Positions 47,326 to 59,585 of a DNA stretch of 64,000 bases are shown here, piece by piece. Where the stretch lies: contig NC_087252.1 of NCBI RefSeq assembly GCF_037042905.1, positions 30,443,994 through 30,507,993 on the forward strand, written 5' to 3'. The notes beneath the pieces are model-generated. The model worked only from the letters and a program-made list of their open reading frames with translations, searched no databases and was not told the DNA's origin. The stretch is from Lytechinus pictus (Eukaryota > Echinodermata > Echinoidea > Temnopleuroida > Toxopneustidae). The translations under genes and the position numbers were made by a program. The first letter of the stretch is position 1; every line of letters starts with the position of its first letter.

Positions 47326-47584
47326 CAGGGGCGGATCCAGGATTTTCCAAGGGGAGGGGGCACATTTTCTCGATGAAAATTTGACGAGCAAAAATGAGAT
47401 AAGTTTTGCACCTAAAATTTAAGGTCATTTCGTCCAAAAAAAAATGACAAGCAAACAAAATGGGTCCACGATTTCAAAGGGGGAGGGGGCACACCTGGTT
47501 AAAAATGGCATGTTCACATTAAAAAATTATTGTGACTCTCAAAGGGGCACGAGCCGGATGTGCCCCTTCCCCTGGATCCGCCAG
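47326..47584. mobile_element. MITE-like element with GGGGCGGATCCAGG ends
   Basis: CAGGGGCGGATCCAGG at the left and CCTGGATCCGCCAGT at the right are inverted; internal GGGAGGGGGCAC occurs twice in direct orientation. About 259 bases, non-coding. Confidence 0.8.
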
Positions 47585-48580
47585 TAATTAATATCTTAAC
47601 AGATTCCATACATGTCAAATAGGAAGAAAAAAAAGGTGATACGCAGTACAACGTAACAAATACAATTTGATGGATTTATTTTAATTATAGATTTTTTAGA
47701 CGAGGGAATGGATGTTTTAATTTTCTCCAAGCTAAAATTCAGCCGAATAAGTCTTCGGTACAATATGCATCAAAGAACCAAATCGTGTCAGGAAGTCTCA
47801 GCTTAAAACGGAATCGTTTCGGATTTTAACGAAACGGATAAAACTAAAATTTTCAACGTTAAAAGCTAAACTGTGCCGTTTTCACTACACGTAGCACCGG
47901 ATTTCTCGAACCCCACACGTGATCACAACGTTGGGTAAAAATCCCCTTTTCTGCGACAAAACCTGAGTAATTTTCATTACGAGAGGACAAGGGGTGATCA
48001 GGTATTAATTGTAAACATACTATAGCCCCTCTCATTTTAATTTGGATATCAGCTAAGGTATTGATATTGGTTGAAGTTGAAGTACATGTGATCAATCTTA
48101 TTTCCTTTTATTCGGTGTGAACTGACGCTTTGATTGAGAACTCAAACTTTCCCTCTAATATTCCCGCTCATAACGTACTGAGTAAATTTACAGAAAAAAA
48201 TGTAAACAAAGACGTTTGTCCGAGATGTGAGTGTTTGCATTTTCTGGTTCCATTATGCAAAATGTCAAATACAAATGTGGGTCGATCAATTTGAAACTGA
48301 CGTGTTGACCACATAGTTTTGTGATTCTCATAGGCATTCTATAAGAGCTATATGGAACCAATTGGCAATGTCTTAGTTTCCACTCATCACATCCTCATTT
48401 GATACATGTATATTTTCCCTTCATTGAAGTGCCATCTGCACATTGCGCTGTCTGCCTGAGAGGTGATATTTCAAATGAAAAAAAAAATCGTTATTCCTTT
48501 TTAATCGCTAAATCCAGGAAATTCTGTTCAGATTAATTAATGGTCAAGCAAAATTGTTCTCAGTATACTTTCTAAAACTA
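47585..48580. other. No gene supported
   Basis: A minus-strand frame of 78 codons (47859-48095) has no domain signature and no fitting splice sites; I see nothing else. Confidence 0.4.
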
Positions 48581-49470
48581 GACCCCGGTTTCATTACCAC
48601 CCTTAAACAAGTTTAGTTACGCTTTCAAAAACTAGTTTACTGGAAACCACTTTGAAAGATCGCTTTGCTAGCGTTCCCACTTGATCACGCGAAAGTGGTT
48701 TTCAAAATCACTTCACGTAAAGCGCTCTTGTTGCTATGGAAACGCTCTCAGTGGGGTGACACGTTTCGCGCTAAATTCAAAACCGCAGCATAAGCATTCT
48801 ACACATGTCGTGTGGAGGAGCGCGCTCAAAATGTGCGAAGATCGCTTCCCGAAGAACGGTTGTGTCCTCACGCTAAAACCAGTTTAACGAGGCAAAGCGA
48901 TCTTGAAAACTACATCGCGAGGTGGTTTTCCAAACTGGTTTGGAAGATCGCTTCCAAGACTGCTTCGACCGTTCTCACTAGGCGTTAAACTAGTTTCCAC
49001 TAAACTAGTTTCCAGTAAACTAGTTTTAGGAACGTAGTGAGAACAGCCTTCTAGTTTAACGTGTTTACTGGAAATCAGTTCAGGAAACCAGTTTGGAAGA
49101 TCGCTTTGCTTCCGTTCCCATCTGACTCAGCCGAATATGGTTTTCAAAGCCACTTCATGTAAAGTGGCCTTGTTGCTAAGGAACGCTCTCAGTGGGGTAC
49201 AAATGTTTTGCGCGAAGTTCGAAACCGCATCGTAAACATTCTACACACTGTGCGTGGAGAAACGCACTCAAAATATGCGAATATTGCTTCCCGAAGAACA
49301 GTTGTGTCCTACGCAAAAACTACATCGTGAGGTGGTTTTTCAAGGGGGTTCTCTGAACTATTAAACTAGAAGATCGTTTCCAAGACCGCTTCGACAGTTC
49401 TCATTTCACGTTAAACTAGTTTCCAGTAAACATGGTAAACTAGTTTTAGGGCGATGATGCAAACGGGGTC
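48581..49470. mobile_element. Fold-back element with AAACTAGTTT satellites
   Basis: Begins GACCCCGGTTTCATTACCAC and ends GGGCGATGATGCAAACGGGGTC, inverted. Inside, AAACTAGTTTCCAGTAAACT units cluster near 48985-49085 and 49410-49450. GAAGATCGCTT and CGCTCTCAGTGGGGT are each repeated. Two related halves (48620-48960 and 49080-49390) run in the same direction, so it is partly tandem as well as palindromic. Confidence 0.75.
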
Positions 49471-50733
49471 ATTTAAATTAAGTTAGCTTTATTTCAAGAC
49501 CTCGGTAAAGTTTAGAATTAATCTCCATTCATTCTAAATATCAAAAATAAATGTTTTCGTATTTATTAATTTGTAATGCAAATACGCGTAGGAAATTTTC
49601 CTTCATTTTTGTTTAGTAAGTTTATGCCTGTAACTTACTTTTTAAAGAAAGTACAATGTTATTTTTTGTGTAAATATCAATTTTTACATTTCTAGAAAAT
49701 ATCTACAAAAAATTGTTTCAACATCATTAATTTTTTAATGTATTTTATTGTTCTCTTTTAATTATTATGTATACCTTTTTTCAAACTTTTTTTTTGGGTT
49801 TTCAAAAAACTTTGTTGTTACCATTTTGTGAAGATAAATATCACAAAACAAATAAGAATAGAACAATAATCATACATTTAAAAGTTTTGGTTGGAAAACA
49901 CAATTTGCATTGACATTGTACACGGAATCACGTTTTTGAGCAATTTTTGGTCTGACATGCGCAATAAAAATGTCTAATTTCGAAACTGCTTTCGCCCCCA
50001 AAAAGAGTGGTTTTGAAAGACTGGTCAATAGTCAATCGCGGGGTCAAACGTATTTAGGGTATGTTTCAAAACTTTTTTAAGACTAGCCAAACGTGTTTAG
50101 GAGATGTTTTTCCCCAAAGCCTTTCCCCCGTGGCTTTTTCCTCCTCTTTTCTGAAAAGTGTTCGGATTCTTCCCGATTGTAAGCAATGACCCTGGGAAAG
50201 GGCCTGGGAATTAAACGGAAAACGGTTATTGTTAGCAAGCAGACAACACTTGTTTAGGGGTCATATTCTGGCGACAACTAGCCCACGTCCTGGACGATTT
50301 TTATTGATTGGGCAAACCAAAGGGGCAAACCCTATCGGACCGTACCGATACCCCCGCGCGCACACATAACCAACACACACGCCCTCCACTGATTCACTTA
50401 CCCCCAGTGATTCCCCTTAGCTAACCCAGTGATACACCTAACCCACTGATTCACTTTCCCTTACTATTCAGGGGGTGTGTGTATGCATGTTCTGTGGATG
50501 TAGTGTGTTATGTGTTTGGTAGTCGTATCATAATAGCTCCATGGTCGTATCGTACCAAATAACAACAGTCCAGAAGGTGGACTAGGCAAAAACTTGTTTA
50601 GGGGCCAAAATGGTCATGCATGTGTACAGCAATACATTTGACTGCCCCCCCCCCCCCCGGAACGTTGCCACGACCGATTCAGCACCCTCAAATGACTGGT
50701 ACCCTTACATAGGCCTTAGCCTAGGCTTTGATC
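49471..50733. other. No gene seen
   Basis: AT-rich to about 49980; then mixed sequence with repeated CCACTGATTCACTTACCC-like phrases at 50385-50455 and a C-run at 50645-50658. No coding frame with a signature. Confidence 0.4.
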
Positions 50734-52056
50734 TATACACAACAAAAAAAGTAAGTCCCTCCTAAATCAAAATGCTGTAACTTTAGAACGGAATAATTTT
50801 GAGATATAATATTTCGTAGGTGATTTGTTAAACTCATTAGGCAACTCCTGGGGGAAACTTAGATTGCTCGGTTGGGTCATGCATGAGTAATCAAAGATTG
50901 AATTAAAAATGACAATTTTTGAAAGTCACAAGAGTCGTTTTTCAGATTGTGTAAATACAAAGTAGGGCAAAGGTTGTTTTTTGGTGAATTTTATGGGAAT
51001 AATGTTGTTTTACTATCCATCATTTAGCCACTCCACACAAAATTTTGATAACGTATGTTCATGGTTGAGTGAGCACATTGTTTTTTTGATGACGCATCCT
51101 CTCATATGGGTTTATGGTAGTATCCTCTGTAACTTGTTAAACATGTTAAAATTGGAAAATGTTAGTGGCTCCCCTCCCCCTATTTCTCGACACCTCCCCA
51201 CTTTCAAATTCTGAATCCACCACTTATTTGTCCATAAATTCAACTGATCCTGAAAAATTGTTAGGAAAAGAATACATTTATGCAGTAAATTGAGTATTAA
51301 TTCCCAAGTTTTCGAGTGTGCTCACTCATCCATGACAGTGTAAAAGTTCGGAAGTGTGTGGTGATAAAAATGATGGATGATGAAAACAACACCAATTAAG
51401 TTACATCTGAAACCGAATTTGTCCCCATTATTCACTTTATAACCACTCAAAATGAGTCTGTGACATTAAATATGCCCCTTTTCCCCCTTTGAGGCGCGCT
51501 CACTCATCCATAAACAAACAAATCGATTTCAATTTTGCATAGAATTCTGCCCATAGGTTGATAAACATTACTGCCAAATGATAGTGCTAAAGATAGCTTT
51601 GAAAAAAAGTTCCACCATATTGAATAGGGGTTGCTTATTCTCAAAAATATGCACCCATAGTGTACACAATGTCTATGAGAGAGGAAGTCAAAATTTTAAC
51701 AAAAGTGAAATAAGGGTTTGTTTCATAGACGGTTTTTGTTACTTCTGCCAATAATTTTCTCATGAAACTTCGCACATGGCTTCAGAGTGACACTATCCAA
51801 AGGGTTCGCACACTCAAATAACCATTCGATGCGGCACAGAGCGGTGCCAAGGCCTTGAACTTTCTTTTCATTTGATAATTTTCGAATATTGTGTGCTCAC
51901 TGAAGCATTAAATATCGGGATTTTCATAAAAATCCAATCAAAATAAATTTGCAAGAAGGTTTGTGACAGATATCCATAGTTAGCAATTTCATTTTTTCCA
52001 ATAACGTAAAAAAGAGCTTATCACATTCCACATGTTCATTCAAGCGTAAATGCTTA
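50734..52056. repeat. Unclassified non-coding repeat with CTCACTCATCCAT phrases
   Basis: GCTCACTCATCCATGACAGT near 51320, GCGCTCACTCATCCATAAAC near 51498 and the inverse ATGGTTGAGTGAGCACA near 51060 suggest a decayed mobile element. Its right side abuts the broken GTGCGTCCCAC-family copy. No coding capacity. Confidence 0.45.
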
Positions 52057-52673
52057 ACTTTTTGGTATCCCCTCTTCAAATTGTTTTTGCTCACTCATGC
52101 GTGAATGAGAAATAATCTAAGTAATTTCAGATGAAAGAGGAGATTTTAAGCTTTACAGTGGTAGGTCATTTGTCTATTGTATTTGTGATTAAGTTATGAT
52201 AAATCATCGCTTAATCTCGGTTTCGTTTTTTTTTTTTATTATTATTATTATTTATTTCGGCATTGAAAAGTATAGAAATTGGTACAGTGAAGTACAACAC
52301 ATAATAAACATAACAGAGTATAGATTGAGCACCCACTGGACTGCCAGGGTCAAATAAAGTTAACTGAATTACTGTAGTCAATGAAGACCATTTGACCCTA
52401 TCCAGTGGGTGCTTACATAAAACAGAAGCGGATAAAAGAGTGAGTATGAACAAAAAGGTTTAAGATCAATTATAATAGAATAACATAGGTCGACTTGATA
52501 TCACTTCATCTTAACTTAAAATATCAATATCAATGAATTTAAATTTAAAAATAAAATAGTCGCTACGAAGATATAAAAACAACAAGGATAACTGCCACAA
52601 ACACAATCCTAAATAATAAACTCCTGCAAAGATAAACATGGTCATTCATCACCGGCTTCTGGGACGCACTGTA
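52057..52673. mobile_element. Broken GTGCGTCCCAC-family copy with nested insertion
   Basis: The right arm (52057-52226) ends GGTTTCGTTTTTT, and its expected terminus GGGACGCACTGTA appears only at 52661-52673. The 430 bases between are unrelated, so another element inserted within the arm. Confidence 0.8.
52227..52658 (-). mobile_element. Retroposed fragment inserted in a fold-back arm
   Basis: A T-run then ATT repeats at 52227-52252 reads as a poly(A)/(AAT)n tail on the minus strand. TTATTTCGGCATTGAAAAGT after it resembles the 3' UTR start of the LINE at about 9460 (TTATTTCAGCATTTTT). No ORF remains, consistent with a 5'-truncated LINE end. Confidence 0.55.
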
Positions 52674-54390
52674 TATATATAAAACTGTACATAGATTATG
52701 CTTTATTAAAGATTGTGCCTGTATGATTAAATCATACAGGCACAATCTGTGATAAAGCATTCACTGCCTACCAATTTCTTATTTTTAATTGCAAAGAATT
52801 ATAATATTACAAGAAAAAGAAAACCGGTCAACACGGCCTGCCTACTAGCTTAAACATAATTAATGGCACTTAAGTATGTTATAGCATTAGTCTAAAGTGA
52901 ATATATCGCTTGGACCTGCTGTTAGAAACGTGAACGTTCATGAAATAGCACACCAACCCCATTTTAAAGATTTGCATGCCTTCAACTGGCAGGTGTGTCG
53001 CGATTATTTGGTCTTGGCAATTCAAATATGCTGTATCCTTGGTGATTGGAAATGAAAGGATTGGTGTTTACTGCATGGTATATGCCACCATGACACGAGG
53101 GCACTTGATGTCACTCTCTTCATTGAGTTGTTAGAGTAGGGTATCATGCCATGAATTATTTTAAAAAAATTGACCATGATCTCTCATCCATTCATAAACG
53201 TGCATAATATGATGTAAGCATATCATGATTTTACAGAGTTTTTATTGTTAAAGACCGTAACGGACGCTGTTGCTCTTCAGAGAGAGAAATAGAGAGGGGG
53301 AGGGAGAGAATCGTACTTTTTTTAAGAAACAAAATAGGTTATGTATATATAAAAAACTCGGTTTAAACAAGTGTAGATTCTCCTTTTTTATCCGACTTTG
53401 ATAAAGTGTTTCCATTGATTCGTGTTTTTGTAATTTTATTTATATACATCTTTTGTTTTTGTTTTTATTTATATTTTTATCTTAATACTTTTTTTTTTTT
53501 TTTTGGGGGGGGGGGGTACTGACCCTTCAAACACTTGAACGACCATAGTAAGACAATTGTCCCGAACCGATGATGTCATCCGACCATTATATATCGTATA
53601 TCTTATTACACGACGTATCAACTCCTTGTGGACCGATTGGATATATGCCGAAAACAAGTTCGAATACATTATCAATAACATTACATTGACACCACAGCAT
53701 TTTGAGTTACTAAATATACATTTTAAAGTTGTACAATTTTATAACGCCAATGTGTATTCTATTTGCAATTCGTTAGACGAATCAGCCTACCCGTCAATAT
53801 GATTTACAATTAATTTATATGTAAAAATTACATGTCAACTGAAATTATTCTTACAAATACTAGTAGTTCAGATTACTGTTATCCCATTAAAACACACACA
53901 TCCTCTCACTCACACACATTTTTTTACACACACCCTCACACTTATATAAACATTTACCTAATACGATCATAATACGAATATAATATTACAACAATAATTG
54001 TATTTTTAACGCTTGTCATATTCTGTGATCATTAGTGATACCGCATATATTTTGCAATTTGATTTGTAAAAATGTTGGCGATTCAGCCTTTGGTAACTAT
54101 GGTATTTTCTTAATGAGCCATTTTACTTCAGTGTAATTAAATTCAATCCATCGTTTCCGAAATCTGTTTAAATGCAAGTATGGTGTGTTGAAACATACCG
54201 CGTGAGTAGAAAAAATGACACCTAACAAATATTATTTTGGTTATTTCTTGAACACATACTAATTATATATTGTCTGAACAATTTCTTTCAAATAATTTGA
54301 TACAGTATTTATGAGGTATGTATTAATGCTTGGATAATCAGGAGGCATTATTTTTTTTACTGTGATGTAAAGTCTGGGTTGTTCTAAAGT
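52674..54390. other. No gene seen
   Basis: Contains an inverted pair near 52705-52750 (AGATTGTGCCTGTATGATTA and TCATACAGGCACAATCT), and a T/G-run at 53489-53517. No coding signatures. Confidence 0.45.
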
Positions 54391-54547
54391 AATACCTCGG
54401 TCACATTTGCTCTACGGCGGCCGTACGGCGAGTCGAAAACAGCCGTTTTATTCAATCAAACTATGTATAGCTGGTACAAAAAAATTTTAAAATGGCTGTT
54501 TTCGACTCGCCGTACGGCCGCTGTAGAGCAAATGTGACCGAGGTATT
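54391..54547. mobile_element. GC-rich MITE-like palindrome, copy 2
   Basis: AATACCTCGGTCACATTTGC then TCTACGGCGGCCGTACGGCG, with arms of about 60 bases repeated in inverse to 54547. Better preserved than copy 1 at 37851-38010. Confidence 0.9.
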
Positions 54548-56268
54548 AGGCATAGCTGCAGTGAATGAATCCAGATGCCAATGATGTCATAATCCTGCAT
54601 GACTTAGCACACATGAGTGCAAACCCATTTTAATCAAATCAATTTGAGAATTGATAATAAGAAGTCATGCCTTACTTGGCGCAAGACAAAATGTACTTCA
54701 CTGCAAGGAATACCTGCTAATTATCCAAGCGTAAGACTTACTACATAAATATGGAATCAAATTATTTGGGAGAAGATATGCCATATACATTTATTATGTG
54801 TTCATTAAATATCTTGTTTGAATTGGGGATTTGCGATGGTTTGTGTGTGTGTGTGTGTTTGTTTTTTGTTTTTACTCACACGGTAGATTTAAAATATTAT
54901 AAATAATGCTTAGGCGACAGAAGAGTAAGATAGAGAAAAAAAATACCCAAAAGAACATTTCTGTTTAAGAACACACCTCGCCTGATGAACACTTCCGCGA
55001 ATAGGACTTTCTCCGCTACTAGCGTCGTAAAGTGTGTGTTCACGGTGTGCAATGATGTGGAACACGATATGAACATTTACACTGTTAAATGTGAGCATTT
55101 CAACAGACCAAATCACATATTCACCGACCACGTGAGCATGCTGGAAACAGTTGAGGTGTCCGCTGTGTGAAAATATCCTCACACTGTTGAACTTGACCAT
55201 TTTAACAGTATGAATAATATTTCATCATAGTCACCTAAGTGTACACACTGTGATCACGCCGTGTTCTTACTAGCAGGGTTGTGTCTCACTCAGCAAGTAA
55301 TGGTGTCCTCGAACCACTGCGCCGAGAACTCTCTGCAGACAATTGCGTTCCGAATCCTTACAATACACGTAGTTATGATATTTTCTGAATAAGCCATTTT
55401 ACTCCAGTGTAATTGAATTGAAAAGCCTTGTGAACGATTTTGTAACGGGGACGGAAGTTCAAATTTGAAAAGCGTCCCCTCCCCTAAAAAAAAGGTTTTA
55501 ACTACAACATGAAGGCCATTTTGGTCACGAGAAATTTGTCAAGCCAGCAAAACAAAACAAAACAGAAAATAAGGTCGAGAAAGAATTTGACAGGCGAAAA
55601 GAGGGTGGGGGTGACTTCGCTAAAATAATTAGGGGAATTTTACCATACCCACCGCATTTCTAGGGGTTGCTGCCTATTGGAAATAACACACACATCACTC
55701 CAATGTAAATATTGGGGAAGCATTACCAGCATCCCCGCTATCCAGTGCCGTGCCATGTAGCTAGCCCCTTCGAAAACTTTGTCGGGCTATATCGTCCCGG
55801 TGCCCATGCCGCTGAAAAGAAGATTTAAGAGTAAACACTCAACGATTCCTCCTAACAGAGTCTCATATCAATGTGGCAGCTACTATGTCCACTCTTTCAT
55901 AAAATGCAAACGTATTTTGCCCACTGTCATTTGAATTTATACAACCTGGTTTTTTTTTCATAAAAAACTACACCAGGAGAAAAATTGAAAAAGTTTACTA
56001 GCATTTAATCGATCTGTGTGTTAGAATTTGATTTAGAGTAGATTAAAAAAATCCTTTTTCACCTTCTTATTTTTCTAAATCATATATCAAAACTCATCAT
56101 ATGATTCTGACATGAAAAATTTTCCATTCCCATGTACCTGAATCTGGCAAATATGAATATGTACTGCATTATTATTTATTTGTCGAAATGCATCGCTCTT
56201 TCATTTTCAAGACCGTGTTAAATAAATGTTCATATTCCTACATCGTGAATATTCTACCTTTTAACATA
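54548..56268. other. No gene seen
   Basis: A GT run at 54841-54858. Around 54965-55265 there is a region with inverted phrases such as GTGTGTTCACGGTGT/ACACTGTGATCAC, CTGTTAAATGTGAGCATTTC and CGTGAGCATG, and GTTCTTAC; probably a decayed palindrome. No domain-bearing frame. Confidence 0.45.
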
Positions 56269-57048
56269 TACAGTGCGTCCCACAAGAAACGAAACCGAGA
56301 TTTATCAATGATTTATCATAACTTAATCACAAATACAATAAACACATGACATATCAAAGTGTAAAGCTTAGAATCTCTTCTTTCATCTGGAGTCACTTAG
56401 ATTATTTTTTTCATTTAGAGGGGATACCAAAAAGTTATTTGGCGGCATGTATCTGATTTAAAAAAGAAAACCTAGTTTTCAAAAAGTTCATTCTCTGCTC
56501 TTTATAGTTTGATTTCTCAATGAAAGAAAATGGTAAAAATTATAAAGTTCTGGATATTTGAAATAAAGCTTGAATTTCAATAATTTCATAAAATGCAGAG
56601 GTTTTACAGGCTAGCGTTCAGAATTACTCGACACTCCGTTTTGCATTAAGTCTTTTGTTGGCCGTGCGATAGCTCCTGTAGGAAACTTGTGAAAACACGT
56701 TTATTTCATGAAATTATGGAAATAAAATTGTTTCGAGGGAACATAATTTTTTTTTTCTTTTTGACGATTTTATGTGATTAAGTTTTAAAAAAACAGAACA
56801 GATTTTGAACTTTTTTGGCACGCGAATTTCTTTTTGAATTTCAGATACCCCGCCAAATGAGTTTTTGGTATCCTTTCTTCAAATTGTGTTTGCTCACTCA
56901 TGCGTGAATGAGGAATAAGATAAGGAAAATTTCAAATGAAATAGGACATTCTAAGCTTTACATTGGTAGGTCATTTGTCTATTGTATTCATGATTAAGTT
57001 ATGACAAATCATCGCTAAATCTCGGTTTTTTTTGTGGGACGCACTGTA
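56269..57048. mobile_element. Fold-back element, GTGCGTCCCAC family, copy 4
   Basis: TACAGTGCGTCCCACAAGAA at the left and GTGGGACGCACTGTA at the right. Same length class and interior (CGCCAAATGAGTTTTTGGTA) as copies 1 and 2. Confidence 0.88.
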
Positions 57049-57649
57049 TAACACAATACCTATTTACATTATTTTATGTTTAAAATGAAAGTTGTTATGA
57101 GAACGCATAATGAGGGCTTATTTCAATCTTAATCTTGCCAAAGCTGTTGAAAGATATATATATATATAAATATATCATATTTCACACAAAAAAACAATAA
57201 GCAATATCAAGAATTTCGTCGTGCATTCAAATTTACAGTCATCTCTTATTCGTTTAAAGAGAGATAGATGTAAACGATAGGAAATAAATGTTTTTTTATA
57301 GCTGTTGGGAATAAGAAGACTAAATTGTTTATCGTCGGTAAATGACTATTCTACTAATCTTGAACAATTTACAGAACATAATGGAAGTTTAGGGAGGAAC
57401 GTACATATATATATATATATATATAGATATAAATATATGAATGTAATGAAACCCAAAATATGCAAATTATACTGACACGTCATTTCAATTGTTCTGTTAA
57501 TTTTCGTCACCGGTTTGTAGTAATTTGGTTGATTTCATTCCTCAACTCAAGTATACAGCATAGGAAATGATTACATAGGCATAACATGATAACCATACAA
57601 ATCAATACATTATACAATACAATGCATTGTAAGCATAATGATTATACAT

Positions 57650-58273
57650 CCACAGAGAACAAGACCGCTGGAAGACCTTTGAAAGACCATTCATTTTGGT
57701 TGATCTTTCAGAGGTCTCTCAATGAACCTACAACGGTCTTTGAGGTCTTACACGAGTCCTGACCAATCTTTCAGTGGTCTTCGTGGTCTTCATGGGCTCC
57801 AAAACTTTTTGAAACGGTTCAAAACAGTCTTACAACGGTCTTACAGGAAAATGGTCTTTCAGTGGTCTTTCAGCAGTCTATCAGCGGTCTTTCGATGAAC
57901 TTTCAAAGGTCTTCATAGTCTTTCAATGATCTTTCGGCAGTCTCTCAAGATTTTTGCGGAGATCACTGTAAGAATCATGAGAGATCATTGAAAGATCATT
58001 GAAAGACCATTGAAAGACCAGGCAAAGTCCATGGAAAGAATTCTGAAAGATCACTTGTTGCATAAAAGATCTCTGAAAGACCATTGAAAGATTTCTATAG
58101 GATTAGTCTAAGACCAGTAAGACAAGAAATATCCATCAGTCTTTCAGAGTTCTTTGAGGGGTCTTTCTGAGCCATTCGACAGAGATGACAAATTCCAGTG
58201 ACCTTGAAGACCGCTGTAAGACCTCACCAATTTCAAGTCTTTCAGTGGTCTTTCAATGGTCTCCGTTCTGTGG
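57650..58273. repeat. Inverted minisatellite of TCTTTCAGTGG units inside short inverted ends
   Basis: The left half (57700-57950) repeats TCTTTCA(G/A)(T/C)GGTCT units; the right half (57970-58120) repeats the inverse GAAAGA(C/T)CATT. The ends CCACAGAGAAC and GTTCTGTGG are inverted. Irregular period of about 11-22 bases, highly repetitive, non-coding. Confidence 0.85.
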
Positions 58274-59273
58274 AATGGGGGCATATAATCATCAGTAACG
58301 ACATACAGGTATACATGGAAATGATTCGGAAGCAGATCCTAAAGATGAAACTTGTGTAAGGTCCCTATTTTTTTAGACGAATCTCGCAACGACGTCATTT
58401 AAGCACCGTCCACGGGATCACGGGATTCACGGAGATAATGGGGGTGGGTTCGTTTTACCCCACCTTCCACTTCATTGGACCCAACCCATTCAATTTGTTT
58501 TAATTTGACATAGCTGATTGACAAAAGTTTATGAATATGATTAAAAATCTAACACTGATTCTAAGGATGGTAACTACTGACTTTAATTTGCCCCAATTAG
58601 GAAGATACATCAATGACTTTCGAATTACTTTCGACTGGCGGAAGAATTAGGACTATTTCACTGTTTCAGGTGATGAATTTGATACCATCAGGGGTTATCA
58701 TCATAAATGGCGATTTATTTTTTAGCTGGTCAAGATACCCTTTTGTGGTCAGATATGGAATGTCAGATATAAATCTTATCCACTAGTAAACATGAGACCC
58801 TCTAATTTCAACTTTATTGTTCAATGATTCTTTTTTAATAACAGTGCCATTTTAACACACGAGTCTATATGGGGAATGTTTTACGCGCGTGATTCATTGA
58901 CAGCCTGGGGGCCGGAAGGTCTCATATTTTCCATCAGCACCAAAATCATCAGAAATCGTAACTGCATCGTCGGACACAGTCACAATTCGACCCCATAGAA
59001 CTAACGTTGTATTGTGTACAGCTGCTGGAATCCTGGAAGTTGCCTAACTTTGTGTTTGGCATAGAAAAGAGGATGGTAAACGATGTAGTTTAAACAAAGT
59101 AGATCAACACTTTATTCATAACAATATAGCAAACAATCACCAAGTTCACTCAGCGACGTACCAGGCTTTCAGTGACGTGGACATTAATTATGACAAGCCC
59201 TTTCAATTTATTAAATTTAAAATTAAATGTCACTTGTGATAACGATCTCAAAAGGAGTTCATATAGAATCCAA
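58274..59273. other. No gene seen
   Basis: Mixed AT-rich DNA with no frame of note and no terminal repeats recognised. Confidence 0.4.
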
Positions 59274-59585
59274 TGGCCCGTATTCTGATAGCAGGTTTAA
59301 CTTAAACTCAGGTTTAAAGTTGTGGTTTAAGTATGGGCAGCCAATTGTTACATAATCACTAACAGTAGAGATATCATACTTCAGCTAATTCGGCTCTCAA
59401 ATCATTCATAATTGTGTAGGAAGTATAAATAGATGATTGTCTTCACCATCGATGAATCAGGAAAGAGCACAGTAAAAATAAGAAACATACAACTTAATGA
59501 AAATGTTGATACTTTTGGCTTTCCATACTTAAACCACAACTTTAAACCTGAGTTTAAGTTAAACCCGACTTCAGAATACGGGCCA
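59274..59585. mobile_element. MITE-like element with TGGCCCGTATTCTGA ends
   Basis: TGGCCCGTATTCTGATAGCA, then TTAAACTCAGGTTTAAAGTT, is mirrored at the right to GGGCCA at 59585. Arms of about 70 bases. Confidence 0.88.

Noticed and set aside
47859..48095. Minus-strand frame of 78 codons
   Set aside because: No domain, no signal peptide and no plausible splice context.
48681..48887. 68-codon + strand frame
   Set aside because: It lies wholly inside the fold-back element 48581-49470.
54910..55200. 96-codon minus-strand frame and its + strand shadow
   Set aside because: The region has palindromic phrases and no protein signature; probably a decayed repeat.
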